Assembly: GCF_004116265.1 (NCBI RefSeq) | Contig: NZ_QOUX01000001.1 | Location: 186,001-250,000, forward strand | Length of the DNA: 64,000 bases | Source: Anaerobacillus alkaliphilus | GTDB lineage: Bacteria; Bacillota; Bacilli; Bacillales; Anaerobacillaceae | Reading direction: 5' to 3' | Shown here: positions 1 to 8,796 of the stretch, piece by piece | Numbering within the stretch: position 1 is the first letter of the stretch | How the letters are laid out: every line of letters begins with the position of its first letter | The notes under the pieces: model-generated | Told to the model about the DNA's origin: nothing | What the model saw: only the letters and a program-made list of their open reading frames with translations | Database searches by the model: none | Program-made: the position numbers and the translations under genes

Positions 1-1
1 A

Positions 2-466
2 TATTCAAGTTGGAAAGATAGTGGCTTTCCGGTAACAGACGAAATTCAAGAGTTTTCAAGTGCAAACTTCGAAACGGAGATTAATGAGCAAATGCTTTGT
101 ACAATGGAAGAAGTAAGAGAGGCAATCAAAAAAGACAACGTAGTACTACTTGATAGTCGAGAGAACATACGCTACTTAGGTATTGAAGAGCTAATTGATA
201 AAGAAGCTGGCCATATTCCAACAGCTAAAAATGCTTTTTGGAAAGAGGGAGTTAGTAACAATGGTGCTTGGCTCTCTACAGAGGAGCAAGAAGAAAGATT
301 TAAGATGATTGAGCGTGGTAAAGAAGTAATCGTCTACTGTGGTTCAGGTGTTACAGCCTGTCCAAACGTCTTAACACTCCAATCCTTACGCTATGAGAAT
401 GTAAGACTATATGTAGGTAGTTGGAGTGATTGGATTTCCTATCCGGAAAATCAAATAGAGAAATAG
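2..466 (+). CDS. Sulfurtransferase (rhodanese family), 5' truncated by window edge
   Basis: The C-terminal 154 residues of a two-domain rhodanese are visible; the frame is open back to base 2, so the start lies outside the window. It begins with YSSWKDSGFPV, typical of the end of the first rhodanese domain. The second domain carries the active loop CGSGVTAC with the persulfide-forming Cys. The CGSGV loop resembles 3-mercaptopyruvate sulfurtransferases more than thiosulfate rhodaneses (CRKGV), but substrate choice is inference. It moves sulfane sulfur to thiol or cyanide acceptors in the cytoplasm. A Met at 92 could be mistaken for the start, but there is no ribosome site there and homology continues upstream. 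Confidence 0.85.
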   Translation, partial: YSSWKDSGFPVTDEIQEFSSANFETEINEQMLCTMEEVREAIKKDNVVLLDSRENIRYLGIEELIDKEAGHIPTAKNAFWKEGVSNNGAWLSTEEQEERFKMIERGKEVIVYCGSGVTACPNVLTLQSLRYENVRLYVGSWSDWISYPENQIEK

Positions 467-490
467 GTAGCCGAGAAGGTTACCTTTTTT
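465..490 (+). terminator. Intrinsic terminator of the sulfurtransferase gene
   Basis: Stem AGGTAGCC/GGTTACCT (one G-U pair) with loop GAGAA, followed by a T run, overlapping the stop codon. Confidence 0.7.
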
Positions 491-558
491 ATTTTTTCTG
501 TATGGAAGGTTAAGAAGTAACCGATAATGGAGGAGAAACGACTCCACGAGGTGATTAA

Positions 559-849
559 ATGAATTACAAATTATTGTTTACAATTATTTTCTTGCATGTT
601 GTATTTATTATTTCAGGGTACTTTGTTTTGCAATATGCTGTTTTCTTACTACTTTCTCAAGCAGTCTCTGTACATATCTTAGGTTATTTATTTCTATTAC
701 TGTTTCTTGGAATTTGTGTCCTAATTCATTATTTAGTTGTTGATCTATATGGTATCAAGGCTTCATTCCGCAGAAAATGGATCTTTAGTGTTAGTGGGAT
801 GTGCTTTTCAACTTTTGTTGCGTTTTTGTTTTTAGCATTTCTATTTTAA
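559..849 (+). CDS. Small hypothetical membrane protein
   Basis: 96 residues, start supported by GAGGTGATTAA directly upstream. Three hydrophobic segments at roughly residues 5-30, 35-62 and 72-95, separated by short polar loops (DLYG, SFRRKW), predict an integral membrane protein. No recognisable domain. It is monocistronic between two terminators. Function unknown. Confidence 0.7.
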   Translation: MNYKLLFTIIFLHVVFIISGYFVLQYAVFLLLSQAVSVHILGYLFLLLFLGICVLIHYLVVDLYGIKASFRRKWIFSVSGMCFSTFVAFLFLAFLF

Positions 850-852
850 ACT

Positions 853-881
853 AAAAAAGCCCCAATAGAATGGGGCTTTTT
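853..881. terminator. Bidirectional terminator
   Basis: AAAAAGCCCCA/TGGGGCTTTTT around a short loop. It has an A run on one side and a T run on the other, so it can serve both the membrane-protein gene and the convergent ferritin gene. Confidence 0.85.
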
Positions 882-884
882 GGT

Positions 885-1391
885 TTACACTGTTGGTGGT
901 GTAAATGTACGTCCAGCAAATTCGTTGTCTAACATAAAGAAAGCATTGCTGTCATTTTCAATACGTCTTAATTTTTGTATGATCGTATCAAAGCTAGCTT
1001 CTTCTTCTACTTGCTCTTCAATAAACCATTTTAAGAACGTCATAGTTGCGTGCTCACGCTCGTTTAACGCAATATCTGCAATATTGTAAATTTTCTTCGT
1101 AACTGACTTTTCATGTGCTAACCCTTTTTCGAAAGCATCAAGAACTGACTTATACTCATTACTTGGATCCTCGAAACCTGTAATTACTGCTCTGTGTCCA
1201 ATGTCATTAATAAAGTTATAAAACTTCATCGCATGAAATCTTTCTTCTTCTGCTTGAACAAGGAAAAAGTTTGCAAATCCATCCAGACTTTCAGACGAGC
1301 AGTATGCTGCCATAGCTAGATAAACTTGTGCTGATTCAAACTCAAAGTTCATTTGATCGTTTAAAGCTTTTACTAAAGTTTCACTTACCAT
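885..1391 (-). CDS. ftn: Ferritin (non-heme iron storage)
   Basis: 168 residues, the normal length of a bacterial FtnA-type ferritin. Ferroxidase residues are visible: Glu17 in FEFESA, Glu50 and His53 in EEERFHAM, and a Glu in the EREHA helix around residue 94. It oxidises Fe(II) and stores it as ferrihydrite inside a 24-subunit cage in the cytoplasm. The start is preceded by AAGGGGAG on the minus strand. Fur-type sites occur elsewhere in the window, but I see no clear Fur box directly upstream of this gene. Confidence 0.93.
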   Translation of the reverse strand: MVSETLVKALNDQMNFEFESAQVYLAMAAYCSSESLDGFANFFLVQAEEERFHAMKFYNFINDIGHRAVITGFEDPSNEYKSVLDAFEKGLAHEKSVTKKIYNIADIALNEREHATMTFLKWFIEEQVEEEASFDTIIQKLRRIENDSNAFFMLDNEFAGRTFTPPTV

Positions 1392-1408
1392 TTAAAAAAC
1401 TCCCCTTA

Positions 1409-1431
1409 TAAAAATACTGTTTTAACAGTAT
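1409..1431 (-). terminator. Inverted repeat between cbpA-like gene and ferritin: terminator or operator
   Basis: Perfect 8-2-8 inverted repeat ATACTGTT-TT-AACAGTAT at 1414-1431. Read on the minus strand it is followed by TTTTTA, so it can terminate the CBS-protein transcript. It also overlaps the likely ferritin promoter (TATACT on the minus strand), so an operator role is possible. Confidence 0.5.
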
Positions 1432-1451
1432 AACATACCTGTTAAATTTCT

Positions 1452-2081
1452 TTAAAATTTTTCTATATCAAAAACCCGGAAGCCTTCTCTTTCTAGCTTC
1501 TGAACGATTTCATGGAATTGTTTTTCTGTAGTATCCTTCGGTAACGTTACAATTACTCTTCGTAAGAAGGTACTTTCATTATCCAATGTTAGTAAGCTTT
1601 GGATGTTACAGTATTTTTTAATAATTGTAACAATATTCTTTAAAGCTCCCTGATATTCATGTGTTGAAATGGTTAGAGCATAACTACCAGTTTTTACACC
1701 CCATGAGTCTTCAAGAAGTGACATAACGTTTGCATGTGTCAATATACCAGAGAAGTCTCCATTTTCTTTTAATACTGCCACGTAAGGGTACTTTTTGATT
1801 GTGAAGAAAATTTTAAAGAAAGACGAATCTTCATATGTAACGATATCCTCGTCTCTAATTAATTTCATAATACTATCTGTAATTGGCCCAGCGTTTTTCA
1901 CCATATATTCGTAAATTCTTGATTTGTAGATATTACCCATAAACTTTTTGTTGTCTTTGTCTAAGACTGGAATACAGCGGAACCCTGTTTCTTCTAGTAC
2001 TTCTAATGCTTCTTGAATCGTGTAATCTTCAGTACAAACTTTAACATCTTTCTTTGGAATAGCGTTGTACTTAATTTGCAT
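1452..2081 (-). CDS. CBS-domain pair plus C-terminal ACT-like domain protein (CbpA/AcuB-like)
   Basis: 209 residues. Two CBS motifs occupy about residues 1-130 (KVCTEDYTIQEALEVL... and ...FSGILTHANVMSLLED). A C-terminal ACT-like region (ALTISTHEYQGALKNIV..., about 140-209) follows. CBS pairs bind adenine nucleotides. Proteins of this layout and size in Bacilli include AcuB and the cyclic-di-AMP-binding CbpA of Listeria; the ligand here is inference. No enzyme domain is attached, so a regulatory or sensor role is likely. A good ribosome site (GGAGG on the minus strand) lies just upstream of the ATG. Confidence 0.75.
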   Translation of the reverse strand: MQIKYNAIPKKDVKVCTEDYTIQEALEVLEETGFRCIPVLDKDNKKFMGNIYKSRIYEYMVKNAGPITDSIMKLIRDEDIVTYEDSSFFKIFFTIKKYPYVAVLKENGDFSGILTHANVMSLLEDSWGVKTGSYALTISTHEYQGALKNIVTIIKKYCNIQSLLTLDNESTFLRRVIVTLPKDTTEKQFHEIVQKLEREGFRVFDIEKF

Positions 2082-2301
2082 AGGGGTGGCCTCCTAAATT
2101 TTTTCAGGTATACCTATATTATACTAGACAGATAGTGCAAATTCCTTCTTATAATAAGAACGAAATATGAATATTTAGGTATGATTACTTTTTCCCACAT
2201 AATATATTCCTCAAACTGGTATTTGTGCATAGTCCATAAATTTGCGATGCAACAAAAAAATTTGTAAGATAAACACAAGGAACGATAGAGGAGAAAAACT
2301 A

Positions 2302-3243
2302 ATGATAAAGCTACAATTTTTAGGCACTTGTGCAGGAATACCCTCTAAACAACGAAATGTTAGTTCATTAATTGTCCAAATGCTTCAATATGAAGATGAA
2401 TGTTGGATGATTGATTGTGGAGAAGGGACACAACAACAACTGCTACACTCGTCACTAACGTTACATAAAATCTCTAAAATATTTATTACTCATCTACACG
2501 GAGATCATATTTATGGGTTACCTGGCGTCCTTGGTAGCCGGTCGTTTCAAGGGGCCACTTCTAAACTGCAAATATTTGGGCCAAAGGGTATTAAAGAATT
2601 TATTGAGAAAACATTGTCAATCTCAAACACGTATGTCAGATATCCACTTGAAATTTACGAAATAGAAGAGGGTACTATCTGTAAAACTGACACATTTACG
2701 TTTAAAGCAATTCAACTTGAGCATGGGATACCTTCCTTTGGTTATCGTATAATCGAAAAGGATATACCCGGAGAATTATATGTGGACGAACTAAAAAAAT
2801 TAGGCATACTTCCTGGACCAATTTATAAAAGGCTGAAGTGCGGCGAAACTGTTCGATTGGATAACGGCTTAGAACTAACTGGTACAGATTTTCTTGGACC
2901 TACGAAAAGAGGGAAAATTATCGCTGTTGGAGGAGACACGAGAGCGTGTGAAAATCAAAAGAAGCTAGCGTTAGATGCTGATATCTTAATACACGAGGCG
3001 ACCTTTCTGCATAAAGATGTGCAATTAGCATTTGAACATTATCATTCAACAGCGTATGAAGCAGCAAAGCTTGCAGTTGAGAGTGGAGCAAAAGCATTAT
3101 TTTTAAATCATATCAGCTCAAGATATTCAAAGGGTGTAGAAGAACTACTTGAAGAAGCAACAGCCATTTTTACACCTACATTTATTCCAAATGATTTAGA
3201 AACATATCTTGTTAAACAAAATGGTGATGTCAGTAGTCTCTAA
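2302..3243 (+). CDS. rnz: Ribonuclease Z (tRNA 3' endonuclease)
   Basis: 313 residues. The metallo-beta-lactamase zinc motif THLHGDHIYGLPG is at about residues 61-73, with further ligands in GDTRAC, HEATF and NHISSRY. RNase Z cuts tRNA precursors 3' to the discriminator base, generating the end for CCA addition. I chose the ATG at 2302 because GAGGAGAAA sits just upstream and the family normally begins MxLxFLGT. An in-frame ATG at 2242 would add 20 atypical residues. Confidence 0.93.
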   Translation: MIKLQFLGTCAGIPSKQRNVSSLIVQMLQYEDECWMIDCGEGTQQQLLHSSLTLHKISKIFITHLHGDHIYGLPGVLGSRSFQGATSKLQIFGPKGIKEFIEKTLSISNTYVRYPLEIYEIEEGTICKTDTFTFKAIQLEHGIPSFGYRIIEKDIPGELYVDELKKLGILPGPIYKRLKCGETVRLDNGLELTGTDFLGPTKRGKIIAVGGDTRACENQKKLALDADILIHEATFLHKDVQLAFEHYHSTAYEAAKLAVESGAKALFLNHISSRYSKGVEELLEEATAIFTPTFIPNDLETYLVKQNGDVSSL

Positions 3244-3327
3244 TTTGAAAAGTTCTCCAGAATAAATTGAACGTAATAATGCCACATTAACCTTAGAAGT
3301 TCATGATCATTTCAGGAGGTTTTATTA

Positions 3328-3588
3328 ATGGGGACTCACGATCAAATTAGACAACAGTTACAACAAGTAGATGAAATTTTGCAATTTGCTGAAAGTCAAT
3401 TAAATTCCGCAAAACAGGTTCAAGGCGGAGATGAACTAAAGTATGATGAGGCACAACAACAACTTGAACAGGTAAACATGCAAATTGAACGGCTTCTCTC
3501 AAGTGCTACACCAGAACAAAGAGACGAGCTTACTAGAGCAAGACAACAAGTAAATCAAATGCAAAACAAAATGATATTAGGAATTTAA
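3328..3588 (+). CDS. DUF2524 family small helical protein (YtzC-like)
   Basis: 86 residues, highly charged and glutamine-rich, almost certainly alpha-helical or coiled coil (heptad-like QQLQQVDEILQF, QLEQVNMQIERLL). It matches the Bacillus YtzC/DUF2524 pattern of short soluble proteins with no known function. AGGAGG lies upstream; an own terminator follows. Confidence 0.75.
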   Translation: MGTHDQIRQQLQQVDEILQFAESQLNSAKQVQGGDELKYDEAQQQLEQVNMQIERLLSSATPEQRDELTRARQQVNQMQNKMILGI

Positions 3589-3613
3589 AGGCTGTGTCTG
3601 ACAGCCTTTTTTT
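3587..3613 (+). terminator. Intrinsic terminator
   Basis: AGGCTGT/ACAGCCT stem with a five-base loop, then seven T. Confidence 0.85.
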
Positions 3614-3691
3614 GTTGGGTATATGTGTTATTCTTTTGTTTACCAACTGAACAATATTGTTATAATCTAGTAAAAAGGAGTGTGAAGATTG

Positions 3692-4255
3692 ATGAAAGCT
3701 TTACTTATCATTGATTATACGAATGATTTTGTCGCAGATGACGGTAGTTTAACGTGTGGTAAGCCAGCTCAGGATATAGAAGAAAGAATTACAGAGATCA
3801 CTAAAGAGTTTGTTGAATCTAACGATTATGTACTATTCGCAGTAGATGTACACGAAAAAGATGATCCTTATCACCCTGAAACAAAGTTATATCCACCTCA
3901 TAATTTGAGGAATAGCAAGGGAAGAGATCAGTATGGACGTTTAGGTAGCTATTACGAACAACTTCAACAGAGTAAGAATCTTCAAGTAGATTGGGTTGAT
4001 AAAACAAGGTATAGTGCATTCTGTGGAACCGACATCGAAATGAGACTAAGAATGAGGAATATTACAGAAGTTCACTTGGTAGGGGTTTGTACTGATATTT
4101 GTGTTCTTCACACAGCTGTCGATGCATATAATAAAGGCTTCCAAATTGTCGTGCACGAAGATGCTGTTCAGAGTTTTTCTCAGTCTGGACACGAATGGGC
4201 ACTTAATCACTTTACTGCTGCATTAGGGGCGAAGGTAGTTCGCAAAAATTCGTAA
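3692..4255 (+). CDS. Cysteine hydrolase, isochorismatase family (nicotinamidase-like)
   Basis: 187 residues. Catalytic triad visible: Asp in LLIIDYTNDF (about residue 8), Lys in DKTRYSAF (about 105) and the nucleophile Cys in GVCTDICVLHTA (about 140). Metal-ligand-type acidic and His residues occur in DVHEKDDPYHPE. It resembles Bacillus YueJ/PncA, which deamidates nicotinamide to nicotinate for NAD salvage; the exact substrate is inferred. Two starts are possible, TTG 3689 and ATG 3692; AAAGGAG at 3674-3680 serves either, and ATG is preferred. Confidence 0.82.
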   Translation: MKALLIIDYTNDFVADDGSLTCGKPAQDIEERITEITKEFVESNDYVLFAVDVHEKDDPYHPETKLYPPHNLRNSKGRDQYGRLGSYYEQLQQSKNLQVDWVDKTRYSAFCGTDIEMRLRMRNITEVHLVGVCTDICVLHTAVDAYNKGFQIVVHEDAVQSFSQSGHEWALNHFTAALGAKVVRKNS

Positions 4256-4330
4256 AGTTATGTGAACATATAGTTTAATTGCAGGAAATTTCGTCGCCTT
4301 ACCGAATACAACTAAAAACGGATGGAAGAC

Positions 4331-4358
4331 AGGGGCATACTAAGAGTTGCCTCTTTTT
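4331..4358 (+). terminator. Intrinsic terminator
   Basis: AGGGGCA/TGCCTCT stem (one G-U) and a ten-base loop followed by TTTTT. Its presence argues against an upstream start for the next gene. Confidence 0.65.
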
Positions 4359-4392
4359 CATAATTTCAATGAATGTTAAAGGCGGAACGCAA

Positions 4393-6243
4393 ATGGAACC
4401 TCAACTTCTCTTAACTTTTATTATTTTACTAATAACTACAGTATTCTTTATGATCGGAAAAATTAGAGCAGACTTAGTTGCAGTTTGTTCTTTACTAACA
4501 TTGGTTTTGACTGGAATTATCACAACAGGCGAAGCGTTAGCTGGTTTTTCTAATTCAATTGTCATTATGATTGCAGGCTTGTTTGTTGTTGGTGGTGGAA
4601 TTTTCCGTACTGGTTTAGCAAGAATGGCAGGAAATTATTTGTTACGGTTTGCAGGAAATAGTGAAAAAAAACTATTACTCTTTCTAATGCTGTTGGTAGC
4701 TTTGTTGAGTGCATTTATGAGTAATACCGGAACAGTGGCGGTCTTAATGCCGGTAGTTATTAGCTTAGCTTTGGGAATGAAGAAAAGTCCTGCACTATTT
4801 TTAATCCCCCTTGCTTTTGCAAGTAGCCTAGGTGGAGTGTTAACACTTATTGGAACGCCACCAAATCTAATCGTTAGTCAAATTCTTGTGGACAACGGTT
4901 ATGCTAGACTCAGTTTTTTTGACTTTACTGGAGTAGGTCTTGTTGCATTAGTTACTGGGATCATCTTTTTAATGACCGCAGGTAAAAAACTATTACCATC
5001 AGGAAATTCAAGGGCAGTACCTAGCAGTCAAAAGGAAACAAGCTCTTCTGAATTAGTCAATCATTTTCAGATATCTGAACAATTGCATCGTGTAAAGGTG
5101 CAACCACTATCTCCAATGATCAATAAACCACTTTCTGACTTACAGTTACCTAGGAAATATCATGTAAGTATTATCCACATTGAGCGTGGCTATCGAGAAA
5201 ATCCTATTTTTACTGGTGTACAGCAACTACCTGCTACTTCTGCTACCGTTATTAAAGAAAACGATGTCTTATATATTCAAGGTAATTGTGATGATGTAGC
5301 AAGTTTTCAAAAAGATTATTTGTTAAGAGTTTATAAAGAGGAATTAGTAAAACCTACAAAGTTAGTTTCCAAGAATTTCGGTGTTGCTGAGGTTTTGCTA
5401 ACACCTCAATCCAGCTTTATTAACCGAACAATTGCAGATTTAAATTTTCGTGAGAAGTACCATGTAAACATTTTAGGAATAAATCGAAAAGGAAAATATC
5501 AGTTGGAAAATTGTTCCGAACAACCATTAAAGTTTGGAGATGCCTTATTGGTCCAAGGAAGATGGCTTGATTTAGAATTATTGTCAAAGGAAACAGAGGA
5601 TGTGGTTGTACTCGGGCAAACAAAAGAACAAGCAAGCATGGCCGCAGCAAATGGGAAAGCACCTGTAGCAGGGGCAATTATGCTAGGAATGCTAATAATG
5701 ATGACGTTAGAAATTGTTCCAGCTGTTACTGCAGTATTGATAGCCGCAGTTCTTATGGTTCTAACGGGCTGTCTTCGTAATATGGAAGATGCGTACGGGA
5801 ATATAAATTGGGAAAGTGTTGTACTCATTGGTGCGATGTTACCGATGGCTACAGCGCTAGAAAAAACAGGTGGTATCTTGTACTTATCGGATTATATGAT
5901 CGGTACATTGGGAATGTACGGTCCATTAGCACTGCTTGGAGGATTTTATTTTGCCACGATGCTATTTAGTCAATTTATAAGTAATACGGCAACAGCAGTT
6001 CTTTTTGCACCAATTGCTATTACGACTGCTATCAATGTCGGTGCAAGTCCTTATCCATTTTTAATTGCAGTTTCTGTTGCAGCGAGTATGGCTTTTGCTA
6101 CTCCTGTAGCCTCGCCAACAAATGCATTAGTTATGACAGCGGGAAGCTATAAATTTAGTGACTTTGTCAAAGTTGGTGTTCCACTTCAATTGGTGATTTG
6201 GATCATGATGATGCTTTCGATTCCTTATTTTTTTCCGTTATAA
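4393..6243 (+). CDS. SLC13/DASS-type permease with two internal TrkA-C (RCK_C) domains
   Basis: 616 residues. An N-terminal membrane block (about 1-205) is followed by two RCK_C domains (about 232-312 and 325-402, each with the KYHVxI core) and a C-terminal membrane block (about 415-616). The repeated motifs MSNTGTVAVLMPVV and ISNTATAVLFAPIA mark the ion-transporter fold. The family moves anions such as sulfate, dicarboxylate or arsenite by cation coupling; substrate cannot be read here. Start chosen at ATG 4393 (AAAGGCGG upstream) rather than 4279, because a terminator lies between them. Confidence 0.85.
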   Translation: MEPQLLLTFIILLITTVFFMIGKIRADLVAVCSLLTLVLTGIITTGEALAGFSNSIVIMIAGLFVVGGGIFRTGLARMAGNYLLRFAGNSEKKLLLFLMLLVALLSAFMSNTGTVAVLMPVVISLALGMKKSPALFLIPLAFASSLGGVLTLIGTPPNLIVSQILVDNGYARLSFFDFTGVGLVALVTGIIFLMTAGKKLLPSGNSRAVPSSQKETSSSELVNHFQISEQLHRVKVQPLSPMINKPLSDLQLPRKYHVSIIHIERGYRENPIFTGVQQLPATSATVIKENDVLYIQGNCDDVASFQKDYLLRVYKEELVKPTKLVSKNFGVAEVLLTPQSSFINRTIADLNFREKYHVNILGINRKGKYQLENCSEQPLKFGDALLVQGRWLDLELLSKETEDVVVLGQTKEQASMAAANGKAPVAGAIMLGMLIMMTLEIVPAVTAVLIAAVLMVLTGCLRNMEDAYGNINWESVVLIGAMLPMATALEKTGGILYLSDYMIGTLGMYGPLALLGGFYFATMLFSQFISNTATAVLFAPIAITTAINVGASPYPFLIAVSVAASMAFATPVASPTNALVMTAGSYKFSDFVKVGVPLQLVIWIMMMLSIPYFFPL

Positions 6244-6316
6244 TTACTTTCAAAAACTTTATTTAGATTGTTGACAAAGCGTAATTATTCCGTTATTCTC
6301 AGTTTAGAATTAAATA

Positions 6317-6472
6317 CCTCGTTAGGTGAGGCTCCTGTGCTGGAGATATGCTGCTGCCCAAAAACGTCGAAAGACGCCAATGGGTCAACAGAAACCATCG
6401 ACATAAGGTGGTTTTTAACGTAGCTGGATGTTTATCCTATGCCGCACAGTGCTAAAGCTCTACGAATGGAGG
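6317..6472 (+). promoter_or_regulatory. M-box (ykoK leader) Mg2+ riboswitch
   Basis: Diagnostic blocks in order: CCTCGTTAGGTGAGGCTCCT, GCTGCTGCCC, AAGACGCCAATGGGTCAACAG, TAGCTGGATG, CCTATGCC, CAGTGCTAAAGCTCTACGA. This is the Rfam M-box pattern of Bacillus mgtE leaders: Mg2+ binding favours the downstream terminator. An imperfect repeat region with CTTATTTGTG twice (6481 and 6510) joins it to the terminator. Confidence 0.95.
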
Positions 6473-6530
6473 AAACGAAGCTTATTTGTGTTACCCTTGG
6501 TAACTACAACTTATTTGTGACGTGCATCAG

Positions 6531-6556
6531 CACCTTCATTCGTGAAGGTGTTTTTT
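6531..6556 (+). terminator. Riboswitch-controlled terminator
   Basis: CACCTTCA/TGAAGGTG hairpin then six T, placed between the M-box and mgtE; it is the expression platform. The 170 bases from here to mgtE show no other feature. Confidence 0.9.
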
Positions 6557-6728
6557 ACGTTTAAAACATATGGGGGTGGGGAAATGGATAGTGACTTGTG
6601 TAGGAGGACGAACAATAGCTTGAACATATTTACAGGAAATTTGAAAAATACTACTACTAAGACTTTGAGGAAGTTCATTTTTCTACATCCCAGATGGTAG
6701 TTGATGAATTCCTATAGGAGGAATCGTC

Positions 6729-8102
6729 ATGGTAAGATTAGATCAAGAAAATCGTGAGATATATACAAAACAAATCATTCAAACTTTAGTTGATCAAAAC
6801 ATGAATGACTTTAGAGAGCTCTTCTTTGAGTTACATCCAACAGACCAAATTGACTTATTAAATTCTGTTACTAAAAAACAACGAACTGTTATCTATAAGT
6901 ATGTAAAACCAGAGGAATTTGCTGAAATTTTCCAAGGTCTTGAAGTTACAAAACAAAAGCTCTATATTAGCGAATTACAGCAAAACTATGCCATCGATGT
7001 GATTAACCATATGCCTTATGATGACATTGCTGACTTTTTTGCCCAACTCCCAGAAAGCACAAAGGAATTATACTTAAGCAAAATGGCTAAAGAAGAAGCT
7101 GAGGAAGTTATTCAATTACTTAAGTATAATGATCAAACAGCCGGAGCCATTATGACGACTGAGTATATCTCCGTCTCCTCAGCAGATACTGTAGCCAATG
7201 TGATGGGGCGTTTACGGATCGAAGCACCAGAAGCAGAGACGATCTACTATTTATATGTCGTTGATGAACAACTTAAGCTAGTAGGCGTTGTTTCGTTAAG
7301 GGACTTAATTGTTGCAAGACTAGAACAAAAAATTGATGAAATCATGTTAACTCGTGTAAAGTCCGTGGAAACTCACACTGACCAAGAGGAAGTAGCTAGA
7401 ATTATGAGAAAGTACGACTTCCTAGCTGTACCGGTAACAGCACAAGGAAAGCTTGTCGGGATTGTTACTGTTGACGATATTATGGACGTTGTTGAAGAAG
7501 AAACGGAAGAGGATTTCGGGGAAATCTCAGCTGTTCGTGGATCGATTGATACGAATATCTCAGCGTTTACTGCAGGTAAAAAACGTGCCCCTTGGATTGT
7601 CGTGCTAATGTTTTTAGGACTAATAACTGCAGGTGTTATTGGTGAGTTTGAAGAAACGCTTGAAGCTTATATTTTACTTGCCGCATTTATTCCATTAATT
7701 ATGGACTCAGCAGGGAATACGGGTACTCAAGCTCTAGCTGTTGTCGTTCGTGGTCTAGCAGTTGGTTCAGTTGATAGTTCTTCAATCGGAAAAATGTTAA
7801 GACGTGAATTTGGAACAGGGGTAATCCTAGGGGTAATAGCTGCTATAACATTAATGATTGTAGTCCCATTCTTATATCCTGAAGGTGGGTTCCTACTAGC
7901 TGCTATCGTAGGTGTATCATTATTCTTAACATTATGTTTTTCTACAATGGTCGGAGCGACAGTACCACTAATTATTAATAAATTGAAGATTGATCCAGCC
8001 GTTGCATCTGGTCCATTTATCACTACGATTAATGATATTATGGGCTTAATTATCTACTTCTCTCTTGCAACTGCTTTGTTAGATTACTTACCCGAAATGT
8101 AA
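6729..8102 (+). CDS. mgtE: Magnesium transporter MgtE
   Basis: 457 residues with the full MgtE layout: N-terminal helical domain (about 1-130), CBS pair (about 135-255, including TAGAIMTTEY and VTVDDIMDVVEEE) and a five-helix membrane pore (about 280-457, with DSAGNTGTQ and the terminal NDIMGLIIYF helix). It imports Mg2+ when cytosolic Mg2+ is low; the CBS region senses Mg2+. TATAGGAGG precedes the ATG. Regulation by the upstream M-box fits this role. Confidence 0.96.
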   Translation: MVRLDQENREIYTKQIIQTLVDQNMNDFRELFFELHPTDQIDLLNSVTKKQRTVIYKYVKPEEFAEIFQGLEVTKQKLYISELQQNYAIDVINHMPYDDIADFFAQLPESTKELYLSKMAKEEAEEVIQLLKYNDQTAGAIMTTEYISVSSADTVANVMGRLRIEAPEAETIYYLYVVDEQLKLVGVVSLRDLIVARLEQKIDEIMLTRVKSVETHTDQEEVARIMRKYDFLAVPVTAQGKLVGIVTVDDIMDVVEEETEEDFGEISAVRGSIDTNISAFTAGKKRAPWIVVLMFLGLITAGVIGEFEETLEAYILLAAFIPLIMDSAGNTGTQALAVVVRGLAVGSVDSSSIGKMLRREFGTGVILGVIAAITLMIVVPFLYPEGGFLLAAIVGVSLFLTLCFSTMVGATVPLIINKLKIDPAVASGPFITTINDIMGLIIYFSLATALLDYLPEM

Positions 8103-8128
8103 GTTAAATAAATAGCACAGGTCTATTT

Positions 8129-8160
8129 AAGGCACCTTCTTGTTGAAGGTGCCTTAATTT
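8129..8160 (+). terminator. Intrinsic terminator of mgtE
   Basis: Eleven-base stem AAGGCACCTTC/GAAGGTGCCTT with a short loop and a weak T tail. Confidence 0.8.
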
Positions 8161-8188
8161 ATATTCTGATTAAATTAAATTTAACTAG

Positions 8189-8278
8189 GTGATACTACAG
8201 TTCATTACTACAATTAGTGATATTATTGGGCTGTTAACGTACTTTTCAGTTGCCACAACACTCCTACATTATTTATAG
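8189..8278 (+). pseudogene. Remnant of a second mgtE C-terminus
   Basis: In the frame from 8189 to the TAG at 8276, the translation QFITTISDIIGLLTYFSVATTLLHYL aligns with the MgtE end PFITTINDIMGLIIYFSLATALLDYL. (Read as two blocks, QFITTISDIIGLLT and YFSVATTLLHYL.) There is a stop immediately upstream and no start or body. It looks like the surviving tail of a duplicated mgtE. Confidence 0.75.
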
Positions 8279-8304
8279 TAGGATTAGAGTGAGGAGGAAC
8301 GGAT

Positions 8305-8721
8305 TTGAATGCACCAGTTTTTTCATTAGCTACAATGCTTGAAAATAAAGAAGTATCTTTAGATTCATTTTTAGGTAAACCTGTGATGCTAACCTTTTGG
8401 GCCTCTTGGTGCCCAGATTGTCATCGAGACTTACAATTAAAGAATCAATTCTATAGATCCATTAATTCGGATCAATTAGTGTTTTTAACCATTAACGTAA
8501 CAGGCAGGGAAGGAAACCCTGATGACGGTGTAAAATTCATAAAAGAAAATCATTACTCATTTCCAGTTTTAAAGGATCTTGGCACAAAAATGTATGATGC
8601 CTATCAATGTATGGGAGTTCCGACAACGATCTTGTTAAATAAAGATCATGAAATAGTGGAGAGATTTAATGACAAAGCAAGTTTTACAGCGATTCTCGGT
8701 AGTATAGGTAAAATTATATAA
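8305..8721 (+). CDS. TlpA/ResA-like thioredoxin-fold protein
   Basis: 138 residues with active-site motif WASWCPDCHRDL at about 32-43, followed by the cis-Pro block GVPTTILLNKD. No signal peptide or membrane anchor is apparent in the chosen reading, so it may act in the cytoplasm, unlike classical ResA. TTG start fits GAGGAGG at 8291-8297. The redox partner is unknown. It sits just downstream of the mgtE remnant and upstream of the MerR operator. Confidence 0.82.
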   Translation: MNAPVFSLATMLENKEVSLDSFLGKPVMLTFWASWCPDCHRDLQLKNQFYRSINSDQLVFLTINVTGREGNPDDGVKFIKENHYSFPVLKDLGTKMYDAYQCMGVPTTILLNKDHEIVERFNDKASFTAILGSIGKII

Positions 8722-8726
8722 AACTA

Positions 8727-8756
8727 TTGACATTTACGTTAACGTAAATGTTATTT
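8727..8756 (+). promoter_or_regulatory. MerR-type promoter with 22-bp palindromic operator
   Basis: TTGACA at 8727-8732 and a poor -10 (TTATTT) about 18 bases later flank a perfect palindrome at 8730-8751 with half-site ACATTTACGTT. Operators inside long spacers are typical of MerR regulators. The core TTTACGTTAACGTAAA resembles the LiuR operator of branched-chain and fatty-acid degradation genes. Followed by a T run, so the hairpin may also end the upstream transcript. Confidence 0.7.
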
Positions 8757-8796
8757 TTTTATAAGAGGATAATTAAGAAAATGGAGTTATTAGACA

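Noticed and set aside
880-1089. Plus-strand frame over ferritin
   Set aside because: Antisense shadow of the ferritin gene with no ribosome site.
4279-4392. Longer N-terminus for the SLC13 carrier
   Set aside because: It spans an intrinsic terminator and has no ribosome site; the ATG at 4393 has both context and family fit.
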